This document shows positions 24,827-35,428 of a stretch of DNA of 64,000 bases, piece after piece. The notes below the pieces were generated by a model, which was not told the origin of the DNA, made no database searches, and saw nothing but the letters and a program-made list of their open reading frames with translations. Source of the DNA: J014 sp964486055 (GTDB taxonomy: Bacteria; Acidobacteriota; Blastocatellia; Pyrinomonadales; Pyrinomonadaceae); the NCBI GenBank assembly GCA_964486055.1, contig CAZALE010000001.1, positions 496,001 to 560,000 of the forward strand, read 5' to 3'. The position numbers and the translations under genes were made by a program. Each line of letters begins with the position of its first letter. The stretch's first letter is position 1.

Positions 24827-27811
24827 TCAGAAGCTAAATCTAATACCGAGTTGGAGCTGCCGAGGTCCACCAAATCGGGCAGTTGACGATGCTGTATAAG
24901 GAACACCAGCCAAAATCGAAGGTGATGTTCCAGATGGGCAAGATATATTTAAACGGTTTTGGGTATCGACGAGGGCAGAGTTCGTCGTGCAGAAGTCTGA
25001 GATAGCATCAACACCGAAACCTCGATTCGGACTCCTAGTAACGTTGAAAATCTCGGCTGATAAAGCGAGCTGCTTTGTCTCACTGAATTTGAAACTTTTC
25101 AGTAGTCTGAGGTCAAGATTGAAAAAATTTGGTTGACGAAAACTATTCCGTTTTGTTACTAGGCCATTAATTACTGCTCGATCATTCGCATCGTTTCCAT
25201 CATTTTGGAAATCGTCGCCGTCAATTATTCTTGCTGTGTATGGAAGACCGCTTCGAGTTATCAAAATTCCACTCAGAGTGAGACCCCATCCTAGATCAAC
25301 AACTCCAGAAGCATTGAAATTATGCCTTATGTCTTGTTTCGAGGGGCCAGCTTCAATTTTTAAGTTGAATGGATTCAGCGCGGTCTCTCTAGAGAAATTT
25401 CGCTCATTTGAGTCGTCGTCACGATTTTTTGCGAAAGTATAATTTGCTTCGAATTGAAACCTCTTGGCAAATCTACGTCTTATTGAAAAAACTAAAGCAT
25501 CGTAGCTTGAATGCGCGGTCGATTCGTTGACAGAAAAAACCCCGATATTTGGATTTGGTCTTAAAGTTCCACCTTGCGAATTTACCGGAAAGACGGGGAA
25601 TCCGCTGGGTTGAATTGTCGGTGGAAATAAATTTCTATCGATTCTTCGCTGCAGGTTCCACGCTGAAGTTCTCAAATAACCGATCGAAAGAGCTGTGCTT
25701 TTTCCCAATTTTTGCTCCCAAGTTAAAGCTAACTGGAATGTCCTCGGATTTTTAAAGTCTGGATCAAAGCCGAACGCTCTAGTCAGAGCAGCTCCATTTC
25801 TGGTTGTGAAGCTTAGGAAAGCTGGACTTGTAAGTTGTGTTAAAACATTCGGGTAAGTAATCAAAGCGCCGCTACCACGGAAATAGCAGTTCGATGGGAT
25901 CTGTGATGGATTTGTAGCAGTTCTGCAAGCCCCGCTCCTTTCATCTATTCTCATATCGCGGGTTACAACGTTATTATTCACAAAAACTCTATAGAAAAGA
26001 ATGGCGGGTGTGCGCGAGGCATATATTCCTGAAGAGAATCTAAGGACTGATTCGCTATTACCGAAAACATCCCACGCAATACCAAATCTTGGTTGCCATT
26101 GGCTGAAATCATCGGGGATTTTTTGAGTTTCAGGCAAATCTGGATTTGGATGCGTAGGTGTTGGATTATCCAAACCTTCCCAGCGTAAGCCTGCTGAAAA
26201 AGTCAAGTTTTTTGTCAGCTTTAACTTGTCTTGTATGAAGAGGGCATACTCACGTTGATAAGCTCTGACTAACAGAGCATCCGGGATAAGTGGAATTGCT
26301 TGATCAAAACGCCTGGGGATCAAGTTAATGTAATCTTGCAGACTGTTAAAGCGCCATGTTCCTTTTCCATTAGTAACGCGCTGAGCTTCCCAGCGATTTA
26401 TGTTGATGTCGAAGCCAAGTTTGATTTTATGATTCGACGTGGCGATAGAAAGAGCGTCGGTTAGCTGATAACGTGTCGTATTGAAGATTCTGGGGCGGCT
26501 GTTGGATCCTCCTATTCTTCCAATGCCTGAGATTCTTATATCTGGTCCCGGAAAATTCGAGTCTTCGCGCCTGTTGTCGGTTGCAAGCTGCCCTCTCATC
26601 TCGTTTAGCAGATTTGCATTAAAAACTGTAACAATCGAACCTTTTATGCCATTGCTTGATCCACGCCTCAAAACGTTTTGCGTAGCGGCTACATCGGTTA
26701 TTACCGTTCCTTCGTCAATTGTAACGAAGTTTTCTGCCCTTAATCTTGAGTATGTGTACTGTAGGTTCAGGGTATTTTGTTCATTTAGATAAGAATCAAG
26801 TCTGGCAAAAACTGCGGTTGGATCATTTGTAGCTATTTGCTCACCCTCAAGTGCTGCTAAATCGGGTGGTAGTTGTATTGCGGTAGGTGAAAAATCGACG
26901 AAGTATGGTATTCTAAGGAAGTTTTGCTCTGCACCGATGAAGAAAAATGCCCTATCTTTTTTGATTGGTCCGCCGATAGAGCCGCCAAAAAGATTTTGGT
27001 TGTTCGCGCCGTCATTTCCGAAAGCATCGGGGGAGGTTAGCCGATCGTTTCGGTTGAAGAAAAAAGCTTCGCCTCTGAAGCTGTTCGTTCCTGATTTTGT
27101 AACTACGTTAACAAATCCAGAACCGGTTCTACCGACCTCGGCTGTTGCACCGCTGCGTACAACCTGAAACTCTTTCACAGCGGTTTGTGGAAAAAAGAAT
27201 ACTGCATCGTTACCACCTCTTTGATTGCCCTGCAGAGCATCATTAAAATCGGCCCCATCGATCGAAATGTTAGAGTTTATTGAACGCTGACCTGCTATCA
27301 CTAAACCTTTTCTATCGGATTCTTGAACGATTCCGGGGGTAAGCTGGATGAACTCGGGAAAATTCCTTCCTCTTATGGGTAAGTCTGTGATGGAGCGTTG
27401 CGGGATGCTAGTTCCTGTTGAAGCTTCCTCATTGTCAATGATCTCTGCCTCAGCTGTGACTTCTACTTCTGCTACAGCTTCTTTTGGCTGAAGTGTTATA
27501 ACTGATGAAGTTGTTTCACCGACTGTCAATGTAACTTCTTGCTTCACGGTAGCAAAACCTTCAGCGGAGGCTGTTATTAAATATCTGCCTACGGGAAGCA
27601 CGGAAGCAAAAAAGCTCCCATCTGCATTACTCGTTAACTTTCTTTCAAGACCTGTCTCTGTATTTTTGATCAAAATAGATGCGCCAGCGATGACCGCTTT
27701 ATTTTGATCTACAACAAGTCCCTCGATCGAAGCACTCCCAAGCTCTGACTGACTAAAACAACGCAAAGCAAGGAAGCATAGAATCAAAAAACATAATTTT
27801 GCCTTTGCCAT
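24827..27811 (-). CDS. TonB-dependent receptor with carboxypeptidase-regulatory N-domain (Oar-like)
   Basis: 994 residues, complete. Order: signal peptide (cleaved near CFSQ), CarboxypepD_reg-like domain at about 25-110 (SIEGLVVDQNKAVIAGASI ... SVITLQP), plug domain about 120-240 (DLPIRGRNFPEFIQLTPGI, SIDGADFND, VVTKSGTNSFRGEAFFFNR), then a long beta-barrel ending in RQLQLGIRFSF, with the terminal Phe needed for outer-membrane assembly. AGGAGG precedes the ATG by about 5 bases. It probably imports polymers or chelates; the ligand is unknown. No SusD-like partner is nearby. It is downstream of the alpha-2-macroglobulin gene on the same strand, across 299 non-coding bases. Confidence 0.93.
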   Translation of the reverse strand: MAKAKLCFLILCFLALRCFSQSELGSASIEGLVVDQNKAVIAGASILIKNTETGLERKLTSNADGSFFASVLPVGRYLITASAEGFATVKQEVTLTVGETTSSVITLQPKEAVAEVEVTAEAEIIDNEEASTGTSIPQRSITDLPIRGRNFPEFIQLTPGIVQESDRKGLVIAGQRSINSNISIDGADFNDALQGNQRGGNDAVFFFPQTAVKEFQVVRSGATAEVGRTGSGFVNVVTKSGTNSFRGEAFFFNRNDRLTSPDAFGNDGANNQNLFGGSIGGPIKKDRAFFFIGAEQNFLRIPYFVDFSPTAIQLPPDLAALEGEQIATNDPTAVFARLDSYLNEQNTLNLQYTYSRLRAENFVTIDEGTVITDVAATQNVLRRGSSNGIKGSIVTVFNANLLNEMRGQLATDNRREDSNFPGPDIRISGIGRIGGSNSRPRIFNTTRYQLTDALSIATSNHKIKLGFDININRWEAQRVTNGKGTWRFNSLQDYINLIPRRFDQAIPLIPDALLVRAYQREYALFIQDKLKLTKNLTFSAGLRWEGLDNPTPTHPNPDLPETQKIPDDFSQWQPRFGIAWDVFGNSESVLRFSSGIYASRTPAILFYRVFVNNNVVTRDMRIDERSGACRTATNPSQIPSNCYFRGSGALITYPNVLTQLTSPAFLSFTTRNGAALTRAFGFDPDFKNPRTFQLALTWEQKLGKSTALSIGYLRTSAWNLQRRIDRNLFPPTIQPSGFPVFPVNSQGGTLRPNPNIGVFSVNESTAHSSYDALVFSIRRRFAKRFQFEANYTFAKNRDDDSNERNFSRETALNPFNLKIEAGPSKQDIRHNFNASGVVDLGWGLTLSGILITRSGLPYTARIIDGDDFQNDGNDANDRAVINGLVTKRNSFRQPNFFNLDLRLLKSFKFSETKQLALSAEIFNVTRSPNRGFGVDAISDFCTTNSALVDTQNRLNISCPSGTSPSILAGVPYTASSTARFGGPRQLQLGIRFSF

Positions 27812-28110
27812 ATATCCTCCTCAGAAGAATTAATGGTAAAGAATATCTGTTGAGGTTTAAATCTTTGTTGAATCGAGGTTAAATTTTAGTTACTCGCTTG
27901 CCGGAGGGCTCCTGGTTGGGAGCGGTAGCACTGTCCTGCAGAGATTTATCGAAACTGCTCTGTTGAGATTTCAGTAGCTTTTTCACGAAGTTAGCTCCCA
28001 ATCCTTCTGCCTATCCAGTGAAAAACTCTGAGCAAAATGGCTAAGATAAGACCTGCTGTAATTAGCGGTAATTTTCTATTTTTCTCACTTTGATAACCAC
28101 CTAAGGCTTG

Positions 28111-31100
28111 TTACTCTATTTTGACAAAATCAGAACTGCTTCGCCCAAAAGTCTCAGGGTTATACATTTCTTCTGCTTTAGTTGGGGGAACTATGAATTC
28201 TCCTGGGGTAGTTGCACGCGTGTAGTAAGAAAATTCGTAAACTCCGCCCCAAACAAGCGATGAAAAAACTTCAGCTCTTTCATCCCGGAAATTTTGATGT
28301 TCGAACCAATTTCTCCGCCACCAGAAGCCGAACATGAAAGAGCGGCTTGCATAGTCAAAAACGATTGTGTCTTGCTTTTCGGGTAGTTTTTCTGTCACTG
28401 CTAATTCTGGATTCAGGATTTCCAGTCCAGCAGGCAAAGGATCAACTAGAGCTACATGATAGCGTCTCGATGGTGCTACCAATGTCAAATGAACCCGTAC
28501 GCGCGCACCGAGTTTTATAGTCCAAGAACCATCAGGGTTTTGCTTAACATCACTCGGTGAATCTACCGGTTCATATTTTCTCAAAACTGTGAAACCGTAA
28601 TCGACGGGGTTCAGTTTCAAGTCTTTCGGCGCATACTTCATACCGATTCGATAATAAAGTCGGCCTGGACCATTTTTTTGCAGAGTCAGTTCTGTACCCG
28701 CGTTTTGTTTAGTTATGTAAGACATCGGAACCTGTAAGGAGTTTGAGCTGGCTGATCTTCCTTTAAATCTCTGCTCCCCGATGTAGTTTTCGCCTAGCCA
28801 AATTCGAGCGATAAAGTCGGGTGTTACGTTTTCATAAGCGTCAAAGTATTTTCTTAGTGCTAGCAGTATGAAAACATTTTCCTGGGTCGTACTCCAGCGA
28901 CCTTTGACTCTGTGCTCTAAAAGCCCACGCACGATCTTTGGGATTAGGTCATTTTCTTTGTCAATTTTGAGCAGAGCTTCCAAGATAACAGCATCAGCGC
29001 GGCGGTTTGAGTGCATTATGAGCCATTTTCCGTCTTCATAATCAGTTACGAAGTTTGCCGTTGAAGCTGTCTCTGTGACTTTGTTCATCAAGAAACGCTT
29101 CAAATCGGCGATCTGACTCGAAGTGTTTTTGCCATCAGCGAGCACCGATAAAATCCAGCCTATGGCTTCAAAAGGCAGATTCTCAGGCTTTGCTTCATTT
29201 AGAAGCCTCACCGCTTTTTTCGTGTCTCTATCTCCTGCTAAATTGCGAACGTAGAGAGCATAAGCCGAAACAGCCCATCCGAGCTTTGGAGTTTTTCTGT
29301 GCCATTCATCAAACTTATCTTCAACGTCTCTTACGTAAGACATTGCCTTTTTAAGCATATCTTCCGGGACATCGTATCCATTAGCTTTTGCTCTTAGAAG
29401 CGCGTGAGTTACGTGAACTGTGAGAAATGGATATTTGAAGCGCTCATCTTCACGAGTCCAGATTCCAAAGCTTCCGTCATCACGCTGCCGTGATTTAAGA
29501 ATTTTGATGTCTTGCTCAAACCTTGATTTGATTGCCTCATCACTTGGGAGAGCTTCTGTTTTGAATGCTTTAAGCACGTCATGCATTGCGGAAATTGCAA
29601 TGATTCTCGAAGCTATACTTTCAGAGGACTCGAACGGATAGTCGCAAAGATATATGAAAGCATCTATTAACTCCTGTAGTCTTGTCGAGGAGGTCGTGAT
29701 TTCTAACCCTCCAAACTGTTCATAAACATTCGTTGGAGAGGTTACTTTGTTCAAAATAGTTTCGTTTTCGTTGATTGTGCCATAAGTTGCAAATGCTTCT
29801 GTCGTTGCAGGAGTCCAAACAGGTATACTCACTTGCGTCGCATCAGACCATTTTCCTGAGGAAGCCACGAATTGAAAATGTGCTGTACCTGCTTGAGAAG
29901 CAAAAACAGGGAATCGAACCTCAACTCTATCATTCGCAGGAACGATAACACGCTTACCGTTTGAGTCTTTTAGTTCTGCATTCACTGCTCTGATTGCTAA
30001 GTCAACTGTCATCGGATTTTCAGTTTGATTTTGCAAAATAACTGGAAGTTGGGCATCATCGCCAAAATTCAGAAATCGAGGCAAGCTGGGACGAATCATC
30101 AAAGGTTTTCTTGCTGTAACTTCACTCTCTCCCAGCCCAAAAAACTTCCCACTTTCATCAGCTGAGATAGCCGTTACACGATAGCGAGTCAAATTGTCTG
30201 GTAATTTCAAATCAACCGTAGCTTTGCCCTGTGAATTTGTTTTCAAAGAGGCTACGAAGAGAGCCAGAGGATTGAAATCTTTGCGTATGATGTCTTTCAG
30301 TCTTCTCAGTGACTCCCCAGTAATTACCATAGCTGATTTTGAGACTACTCCCATACCTGCTCCTTCACCTATGGCCGTGCCTTCGCCATGCAGGATTCTT
30401 TCCTTGAAGGATTTCAGGTTCTGAACTAAAACAAATTCACGCAAATGACTATCGCTAATTCCACTTTGGTTTTCGAGATAAAAAACATCCAGAGGATCTG
30501 GGATTTTGTAGCTCATCAAAGCCAAAATGGCTTCATCAACTACAACTAAGGCCACTTCTGAATTTGCTACTGGTTCTCCACGAAAATTTTTTACTTCCAA
30601 ATTGATTTTGGTGCTTCCACCGGGTTCGAGATTTTTCTTTTCTGGTTCAATTAGGACATTCAAAGAGCGCGTGGCTTTTGAGATTTTAAGATTCGTAGTT
30701 CCCTTGGCAAAAGCCGGTTCTTTACCTTGATTATCTGCCTGTGATTGTTCCTCTGAGGTTGCTACTAGGTCAACACGAGCGTAGATGTTTGGTAGAAACT
30801 CTTCTAAAATTGGCACTTTTATTATTGCTGACGATTCTCGTATTGAAATTTTTTCAGTCTTAATGATTCCATTTTTGTCGAGAGTAAAAACTCCCTCTGC
30901 TTTAGGAAATGGCGAGATTATAAAGAGTTCGGCGGTATCGCCAACCGAATAAGAGGCTTTGTCTGGAATAATCTCAACTTTTTTTGCTTCCACATAGGTT
31001 TGTTCGGGTTCTTGAAATCCCGATACCCATACAGGAATATGAGTTTCGTTCAGACGTTGTTTATCGTCGAGAATACGAGCTTTGATCACGTATTTTCCGC

Positions 31101-34100
31101 TGTGATTTGCCTTAAAACTGCATGTTGAAATCTCTTGCTTTGAGTTTATATTGCAAATCTGTTCATCTATCAAGACTTTTTTCCATTTACCCTTGTCAAA
31201 TCGTTGTGCTTCAAGCGTTGCAATTATCTGAAAGTCTTTGTTGCTGATTAGATGACCATCGATGTCAGTTACTATTGATTCGACCGTGAATATATCCCCT
31301 TTTGAGACAAAGTTACGTTTTGTTCTCAAGCCTACGTAGAGCGAAGATGGATGAACCAGTAAATTGGTTGATGAAGCCCATTTCTGACGGTTTATATCTT
31401 CGACTGAAACAGAGGCTTCCAACGCATAAGGTTGCGCAGGCGCTCCATCAATCGATTCGAAACTTATCTGTAAAACATGTTTGCCAGCTGCATTGGTTTG
31501 GCTTTTGAAGGTTTGAGTGTTTTCTAAGTCTTCCTCAGGACTAGAATATTCATATTCCTCTGACCACCATGGCTTCCAAATCCCGAAGAAGAAATCTGAA
31601 CGATTGGGTGGAGTGTAATTTGCGGGTTTTGCCGAAACCGACCATTCCACATTGGCATTAGCTAAACTACCACCTGCATAATATTTTGCTTCAACAGAGA
31701 CTGAGGCAGTTTCTTTCAATAAATAAGGCGGCTCTGATTCGTTTTTGGCTCTCACTTCGAACTCAGGACGACGAAACTCTTGTACTTGAAATGAATGATA
31801 AGCTGTTTTTTCTGCAAGATCCGTTTCAGCAGTGAACCTGATATTAGCATCTCCGAGATTGATATTATCGGGTAACTTGAATTTAAGGTCGAAGGCACCG
31901 AAAGAATTCAGTAGCAACGACCCTTTTGTGATTTCATTTCTACGTGAATCCGAAACGATGTAATCGATTTTACGAATTCTGTCTCCAACGGCTTTGATGT
32001 CTCCAAATTTACCGCCTTCGTAAAGGCGCACATAGCCTTTAATCGAGACTTCCTCTTTCGGCTTATACGTTTTTCTGTCATCGAAAATAAACCATCGAAG
32101 CGATGGAGTTGAGTCTCTTCTGACCCATTCACTATTCGAATGCCAGTAGTATTGACCCTCTTCTGGTAAGAAAGCGACATGATCACCTTTCCGAACAACT
32201 AGGAGTTTGGTTGTTTTTGAGATTTTTGAAATGAATGGAATTTTCGCGATACCGTTGATATCAGATTTATCTTTAGTAGAGTCAGGATATATCTCAACTT
32301 GAGCGTCTGGAACAGGCTTTCCAGTTTTTAAATCTGTCACGAATGCGACAAGTCCTTCATTATCTGATAAAACGTCGATGCCGAGTTTAGTTGCTTGACA
32401 CCAGGTTATTATCTTCTTGTCGTAAGGCAGTTTAATCGTCGGTTCGATTATTACGATGGCATTTCCAACGCCTTTGACTAAAGCTTTTGAGAGGTCAATT
32501 TTGGTTTCCACTAAATCATCAGGATTTTGTTGTATTTTGACTGTTTTTTGCTCTACTAATCTTCCGGGAATTGTTGTAATCTCGCGCTTGTCTTCATAGA
32601 AAGAGATTAGTCTTTTGAAGGGATACCAATCTGAAGGTTGTACTTGGTAAATGGACACTTTAGCCGAAGAAAGATTGATTGAATAGAAAGAAAATATGGG
32701 CCGAGAATTCGGATCAAGAACAATAAAATTGGGAATATTTGAAAAAAGTCTGGGTTCAGATTGGCCAACTGTGATCTTTGCGGTTGCTGGCTTATCAAGT
32801 TTTTGCCCATAAATATCTCGTAACGATGAATCGATCGTGATGGTATAAGAGGTTTGTCCTTTTTTATATCCGTCTACGTAAATAGTGTTTCCGGAAGGAT
32901 AAATCTGTATTTCTTCGATTGGTGGTGAGACCTTGACCATCGATGGATCGAAACTTGATTGATCAATTGCATTGGTGAATTCAAAAACCCAAGCATCGAA
33001 AGGTGAACATTTTTTCTGAAAACAAGAGCCTTTGACGAATCTCATCTCGCCTTGGCTTCTGAAGGAGAAACTTTGATTGATCGTTGTTGTTAATGGACCT
33101 TCTGCTGAAGGTGCGCCCTTTTGAACTGTAACCTCAATCTTAGAATCGTATGGAAGAACATTCTCAGTTGTTCCATCGGCATTTATAGGACGGAAAACTA
33201 ACCAGGATTGTGGCTTTGCTGATTTTACATATTCCTTGATGGTTTCGTCTTTCGAGATTTCTTCCTCTGTGGCTAGTCTGATGAGGAAAGGCTTTCCTAC
33301 GGATGTAACAGAGATACTTTTTATCATTGCCTCTGGGTTGATTTTTTGATCGAATGCAATGAACACGAGAGGATTTCTATTAGTTTTTGAACCTTCAACG
33401 GGAAAAGTTTGAGTAATTCTTGGTGGTGGGGTGGTGAAAGTCCATGTAAAGTCTTTCTGCAAAGTTTGGCCGTTTATGGATTTTGTACCTGCAGGGATTG
33501 TTACTGTAAATTTGGTAGCCATTGGGAATCTTTGTTCTGAATCGAAAATCAAAGTTTTTGTTCCAAGCCAACGCCATTTACCTTTGGGTTGTGGTGTAAG
33601 TTTTACTGGAACGATCTGAGAGGCTTGTTCCTGGGAAGTTACCGGTACCATCGGATGGGAAAATGTAACCGAAAGATCTCCAACGATAGAAACGTTCCCT
33701 TCGGGAGAATAGCGAACTATTTCCAGAGTTCCACTCGATGTCTGCGCAGGCGGCGTTTTATCGAGAGAAGGTTCGAAGTTGATAGGTATGATTTTGCCAC
33801 TTTTAGGTGAGGGTAAGGTTTGGTTTCTGATTGAAAAATCAGAAGGTTTTTCTGGTTTTATCGGTGGTACTTGACTTAGTAGCAGATTGACTTCGGTTTC
33901 AGAAAGCTTCTCGCCTTCGACAAGCGAGAGGCTCTCTTTTTTTACTTGGATGGCACCAGCTGCCTCTGAAAGCTTAAATTTCAAACCTTTTGGTTTTTCT
34001 TCTTTCGCAGATTGCATTTCATCATATGTCTCCCGCCCTTTGGCTACAAAAGGTGTGAGCATGCTAAAGTGAAGCGATAATATCAACACTAAAGAGGCTA

Positions 34101-34116
34101 AGCGTCTTTTTTTCAT
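28111..34116 (-). CDS. bacterial alpha-2-macroglobulin family protein without thioester
   Basis: 2001 residues, secreted or lipid-free periplasmic (signal peptide 1-26). Order: SbsA-like Ig domain at about 110-215 (GDLSVTFSHPMVPV, TWTFTTPPPR), repeated MG-type sandwiches, the A2M_N segment near 670-700 (FDDRKTYKPKEEVSIKGYVRLY), the A2M core near 1255-1350 (LPDNLTRYRVTAISADES), a helical thioester-domain-like region at about 1480-1750, and a C-terminal receptor-like domain. The thioester CxEQ is replaced: residues 1493-1500 read YPFESSES, so Cys becomes Ser1497 and Gln becomes Ser1500. Such proteins are thought to trap proteases in the periplasm; without the thioester, trapping would be purely conformational, as proposed for YfaS-type relatives. 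No PBP1C gene is adjacent. Confidence 0.9.
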   Translation of the reverse strand: MKKRRLASLVLILSLHFSMLTPFVAKGRETYDEMQSAKEEKPKGLKFKLSEAAGAIQVKKESLSLVEGEKLSETEVNLLLSQVPPIKPEKPSDFSIRNQTLPSPKSGKIIPINFEPSLDKTPPAQTSSGTLEIVRYSPEGNVSIVGDLSVTFSHPMVPVTSQEQASQIVPVKLTPQPKGKWRWLGTKTLIFDSEQRFPMATKFTVTIPAGTKSINGQTLQKDFTWTFTTPPPRITQTFPVEGSKTNRNPLVFIAFDQKINPEAMIKSISVTSVGKPFLIRLATEEEISKDETIKEYVKSAKPQSWLVFRPINADGTTENVLPYDSKIEVTVQKGAPSAEGPLTTTINQSFSFRSQGEMRFVKGSCFQKKCSPFDAWVFEFTNAIDQSSFDPSMVKVSPPIEEIQIYPSGNTIYVDGYKKGQTSYTITIDSSLRDIYGQKLDKPATAKITVGQSEPRLFSNIPNFIVLDPNSRPIFSFYSINLSSAKVSIYQVQPSDWYPFKRLISFYEDKREITTIPGRLVEQKTVKIQQNPDDLVETKIDLSKALVKGVGNAIVIIEPTIKLPYDKKIITWCQATKLGIDVLSDNEGLVAFVTDLKTGKPVPDAQVEIYPDSTKDKSDINGIAKIPFISKISKTTKLLVVRKGDHVAFLPEEGQYYWHSNSEWVRRDSTPSLRWFIFDDRKTYKPKEEVSIKGYVRLYEGGKFGDIKAVGDRIRKIDYIVSDSRRNEITKGSLLLNSFGAFDLKFKLPDNINLGDANIRFTAETDLAEKTAYHSFQVQEFRRPEFEVRAKNESEPPYLLKETASVSVEAKYYAGGSLANANVEWSVSAKPANYTPPNRSDFFFGIWKPWWSEEYEYSSPEEDLENTQTFKSQTNAAGKHVLQISFESIDGAPAQPYALEASVSVEDINRQKWASSTNLLVHPSSLYVGLRTKRNFVSKGDIFTVESIVTDIDGHLISNKDFQIIATLEAQRFDKGKWKKVLIDEQICNINSKQEISTCSFKANHSGKYVIKARILDDKQRLNETHIPVWVSGFQEPEQTYVEAKKVEIIPDKASYSVGDTAELFIISPFPKAEGVFTLDKNGIIKTEKISIRESSAIIKVPILEEFLPNIYARVDLVATSEEQSQADNQGKEPAFAKGTTNLKISKATRSLNVLIEPEKKNLEPGGSTKINLEVKNFRGEPVANSEVALVVVDEAILALMSYKIPDPLDVFYLENQSGISDSHLREFVLVQNLKSFKERILHGEGTAIGEGAGMGVVSKSAMVITGESLRRLKDIIRKDFNPLALFVASLKTNSQGKATVDLKLPDNLTRYRVTAISADESGKFFGLGESEVTARKPLMIRPSLPRFLNFGDDAQLPVILQNQTENPMTVDLAIRAVNAELKDSNGKRVIVPANDRVEVRFPVFASQAGTAHFQFVASSGKWSDATQVSIPVWTPATTEAFATYGTINENETILNKVTSPTNVYEQFGGLEITTSSTRLQELIDAFIYLCDYPFESSESIASRIIAISAMHDVLKAFKTEALPSDEAIKSRFEQDIKILKSRQRDDGSFGIWTREDERFKYPFLTVHVTHALLRAKANGYDVPEDMLKKAMSYVRDVEDKFDEWHRKTPKLGWAVSAYALYVRNLAGDRDTKKAVRLLNEAKPENLPFEAIGWILSVLADGKNTSSQIADLKRFLMNKVTETASTANFVTDYEDGKWLIMHSNRRADAVILEALLKIDKENDLIPKIVRGLLEHRVKGRWSTTQENVFILLALRKYFDAYENVTPDFIARIWLGENYIGEQRFKGRSASSNSLQVPMSYITKQNAGTELTLQKNGPGRLYYRIGMKYAPKDLKLNPVDYGFTVLRKYEPVDSPSDVKQNPDGSWTIKLGARVRVHLTLVAPSRRYHVALVDPLPAGLEILNPELAVTEKLPEKQDTIVFDYASRSFMFGFWWRRNWFEHQNFRDERAEVFSSLVWGGVYEFSYYTRATTPGEFIVPPTKAEEMYNPETFGRSSSDFVKIE

Positions 34117-34658
34117 ACTCCCTCACAGCAGTCCATCATAGAATAGTAAAAAACTTCTGACCGCTCAAGAAAATTTTCAAGGGATTTGATTAAGGAGCAA
34201 TTTGTTTTGTTGCATTTTTTTGATCACTGCTAATAACTAAATTGACAAAGGTTAATATCAAGTATAGCCAAAGGACGAAATACAATACAATCTGTGATAT
34301 TTTCTGCGAGCTTCGCAACACGCGCCTGAACTTGTGTTTTCGGTCCGCTTTAGTCTGGAGAGTATCGCTTTGGTGATATATTCTCTCATATGCTTTCAGG
34401 CAAACTCTTCGAGGTTTGTGCCGGTGGCTAGCTCTATGTTTAGCCTGTAAGAAATCATTCGCAGGACTTTTTCTTCTTCAGGCTGGTATCTGCCTGCTTC
34501 AGCCGTATGCTATTTTCATAAGAACAAAATCTTTTACTCTCGGAAATCACATTGATTCTAAAAAATTTGTTGACAAGCAATTTTTTTTACTATAGTGAAT
34601 AGTAGTTCAACAGGTTTGTCCTGGAATGTAAAAGTAGGAGAATTGGAGGTAAAGAAAC
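34117..34658. other. 542-base intergenic region with promoter elements
   Basis: No gene is recognised between the divergent alpha-2-macroglobulin and Cys-rich protein genes. TTGACA occurs at 34242-34247 and again at 34570-34575. The second, with TATAGT at 34591-34596, is the likely promoter of the gene at 34659. The first, with TATAGC at 34263-34268, could start an unannotated RNA, but nothing else supports one. Confidence 0.45.
34567..34596 (+). promoter_or_regulatory. promoter of the Cys-rich secreted protein gene
   Basis: TATAGT at 34591-34596 is preceded by TTGACA 15 bases upstream (34570-34575) or by TTGTTG 18 bases upstream (34567-34572). The leader would be about 55 bases and includes GGAGG shortly before the ATG. 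Confidence 0.5.
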
Positions 34659-35195
34659 ATGATTAAGAAATGGTTGTTCGGACTGGCGTTTATTTTACTG
34701 TTAACAAACCTTTTGATGGCTCGGCAAAAGAAGGCCATTGTAAAAGAGGTTGTTGTAGAAACGCAGGATGCAGCTTATTTTGGCGTGCAGGCCGCAAAAT
34801 TAACTGATCTCATAATTAAAAACAATAACGAGTTTCAAGAAAAGCTTCGACTTTCATTTGAGCTGCCAAAGTCGCTTGAAAGCTCTTTAGCACGAGCTAG
34901 AATAATCTTAACAGCTTATAAGAAAGATGGCAGAGTTCTTGGAAAACACATCTGGCCTTCAGTGAAATCAGGTAAGATTGAGGAAATTCCCGGTAATATT
35001 TTGCGAGTTACCTTTGATGTTAATTCAGAATTCGAAGGCGCTGATAAATATAGCTTGACGTTGATTAAAGATGATGTGCCCATAGAGATATCTTGTCGAG
35101 AATGTGTTGAGTTTGTGAAAGGTACTTGTGGGCGTGGAAATGTTAAAAGCGTTAATTGTGGTGCCGATGGCAGTTGCAGTTTTAGCTGCAAGTAA
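34659..35195 (+). CDS. secreted protein with six-cysteine C-terminal region
   Basis: 178 residues, unrecognised. N-terminal signal peptide or anchor (WLFGLAFILLLTNLLMA), then about 110 residues of beta-rich sequence, and a C-terminal tail with six Cys: SCREC, GTCGRG, VNCGADGSC and FSCK. The number and spacing suggest disulfide stabilisation after export, or display of a small knotted motif. GGAGG precedes the start. An AT-rich palindrome (AGATTTA-gtcca-TAAATCT, 35195-35213) follows but lacks a T tract. No partner gene. Confidence 0.65.
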   Translation: MIKKWLFGLAFILLLTNLLMARQKKAIVKEVVVETQDAAYFGVQAAKLTDLIIKNNNEFQEKLRLSFELPKSLESSLARARIILTAYKKDGRVLGKHIWPSVKSGKIEEIPGNILRVTFDVNSEFEGADKYSLTLIKDDVPIEISCRECVEFVKGTCGRGNVKSVNCGADGSCSFSCK

Positions 35196-35428
35196 GATTT
35201 AGTCCATAAATCTCATAAGAATCAGGTATAGTAAAGATCTAAGAACTGTGTAGGCAAGTGAGACCCGAAAATATATACCAACAAATTTAACCTTACAGAG
35301 TTTTTTAAAGTACAAAATCCATTGTGTATAAATTGAACGTAACGCTTTCTTATTTAGCGGGAGGTAGAGTTGATAATTTTTTCTTGCCATGAATAAACGC
35401 TAACACAAACTTAATTTCATCGATCAAT

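Noticed and set aside
27812..28110. Possible RNA or terminator between TonB receptor and alpha-2-macroglobulin genes
   Set aside because: Only a 5-bp stem (GCTCC/GGAGC) was found, with no T tract.
35199..35390. 63-codon minus-strand ORF in the gap before the methyltransferase
   Set aside because: No ribosome site, and the AT-rich sequence translates to random-looking basic and hydrophobic residues; it is not supported as a gene.
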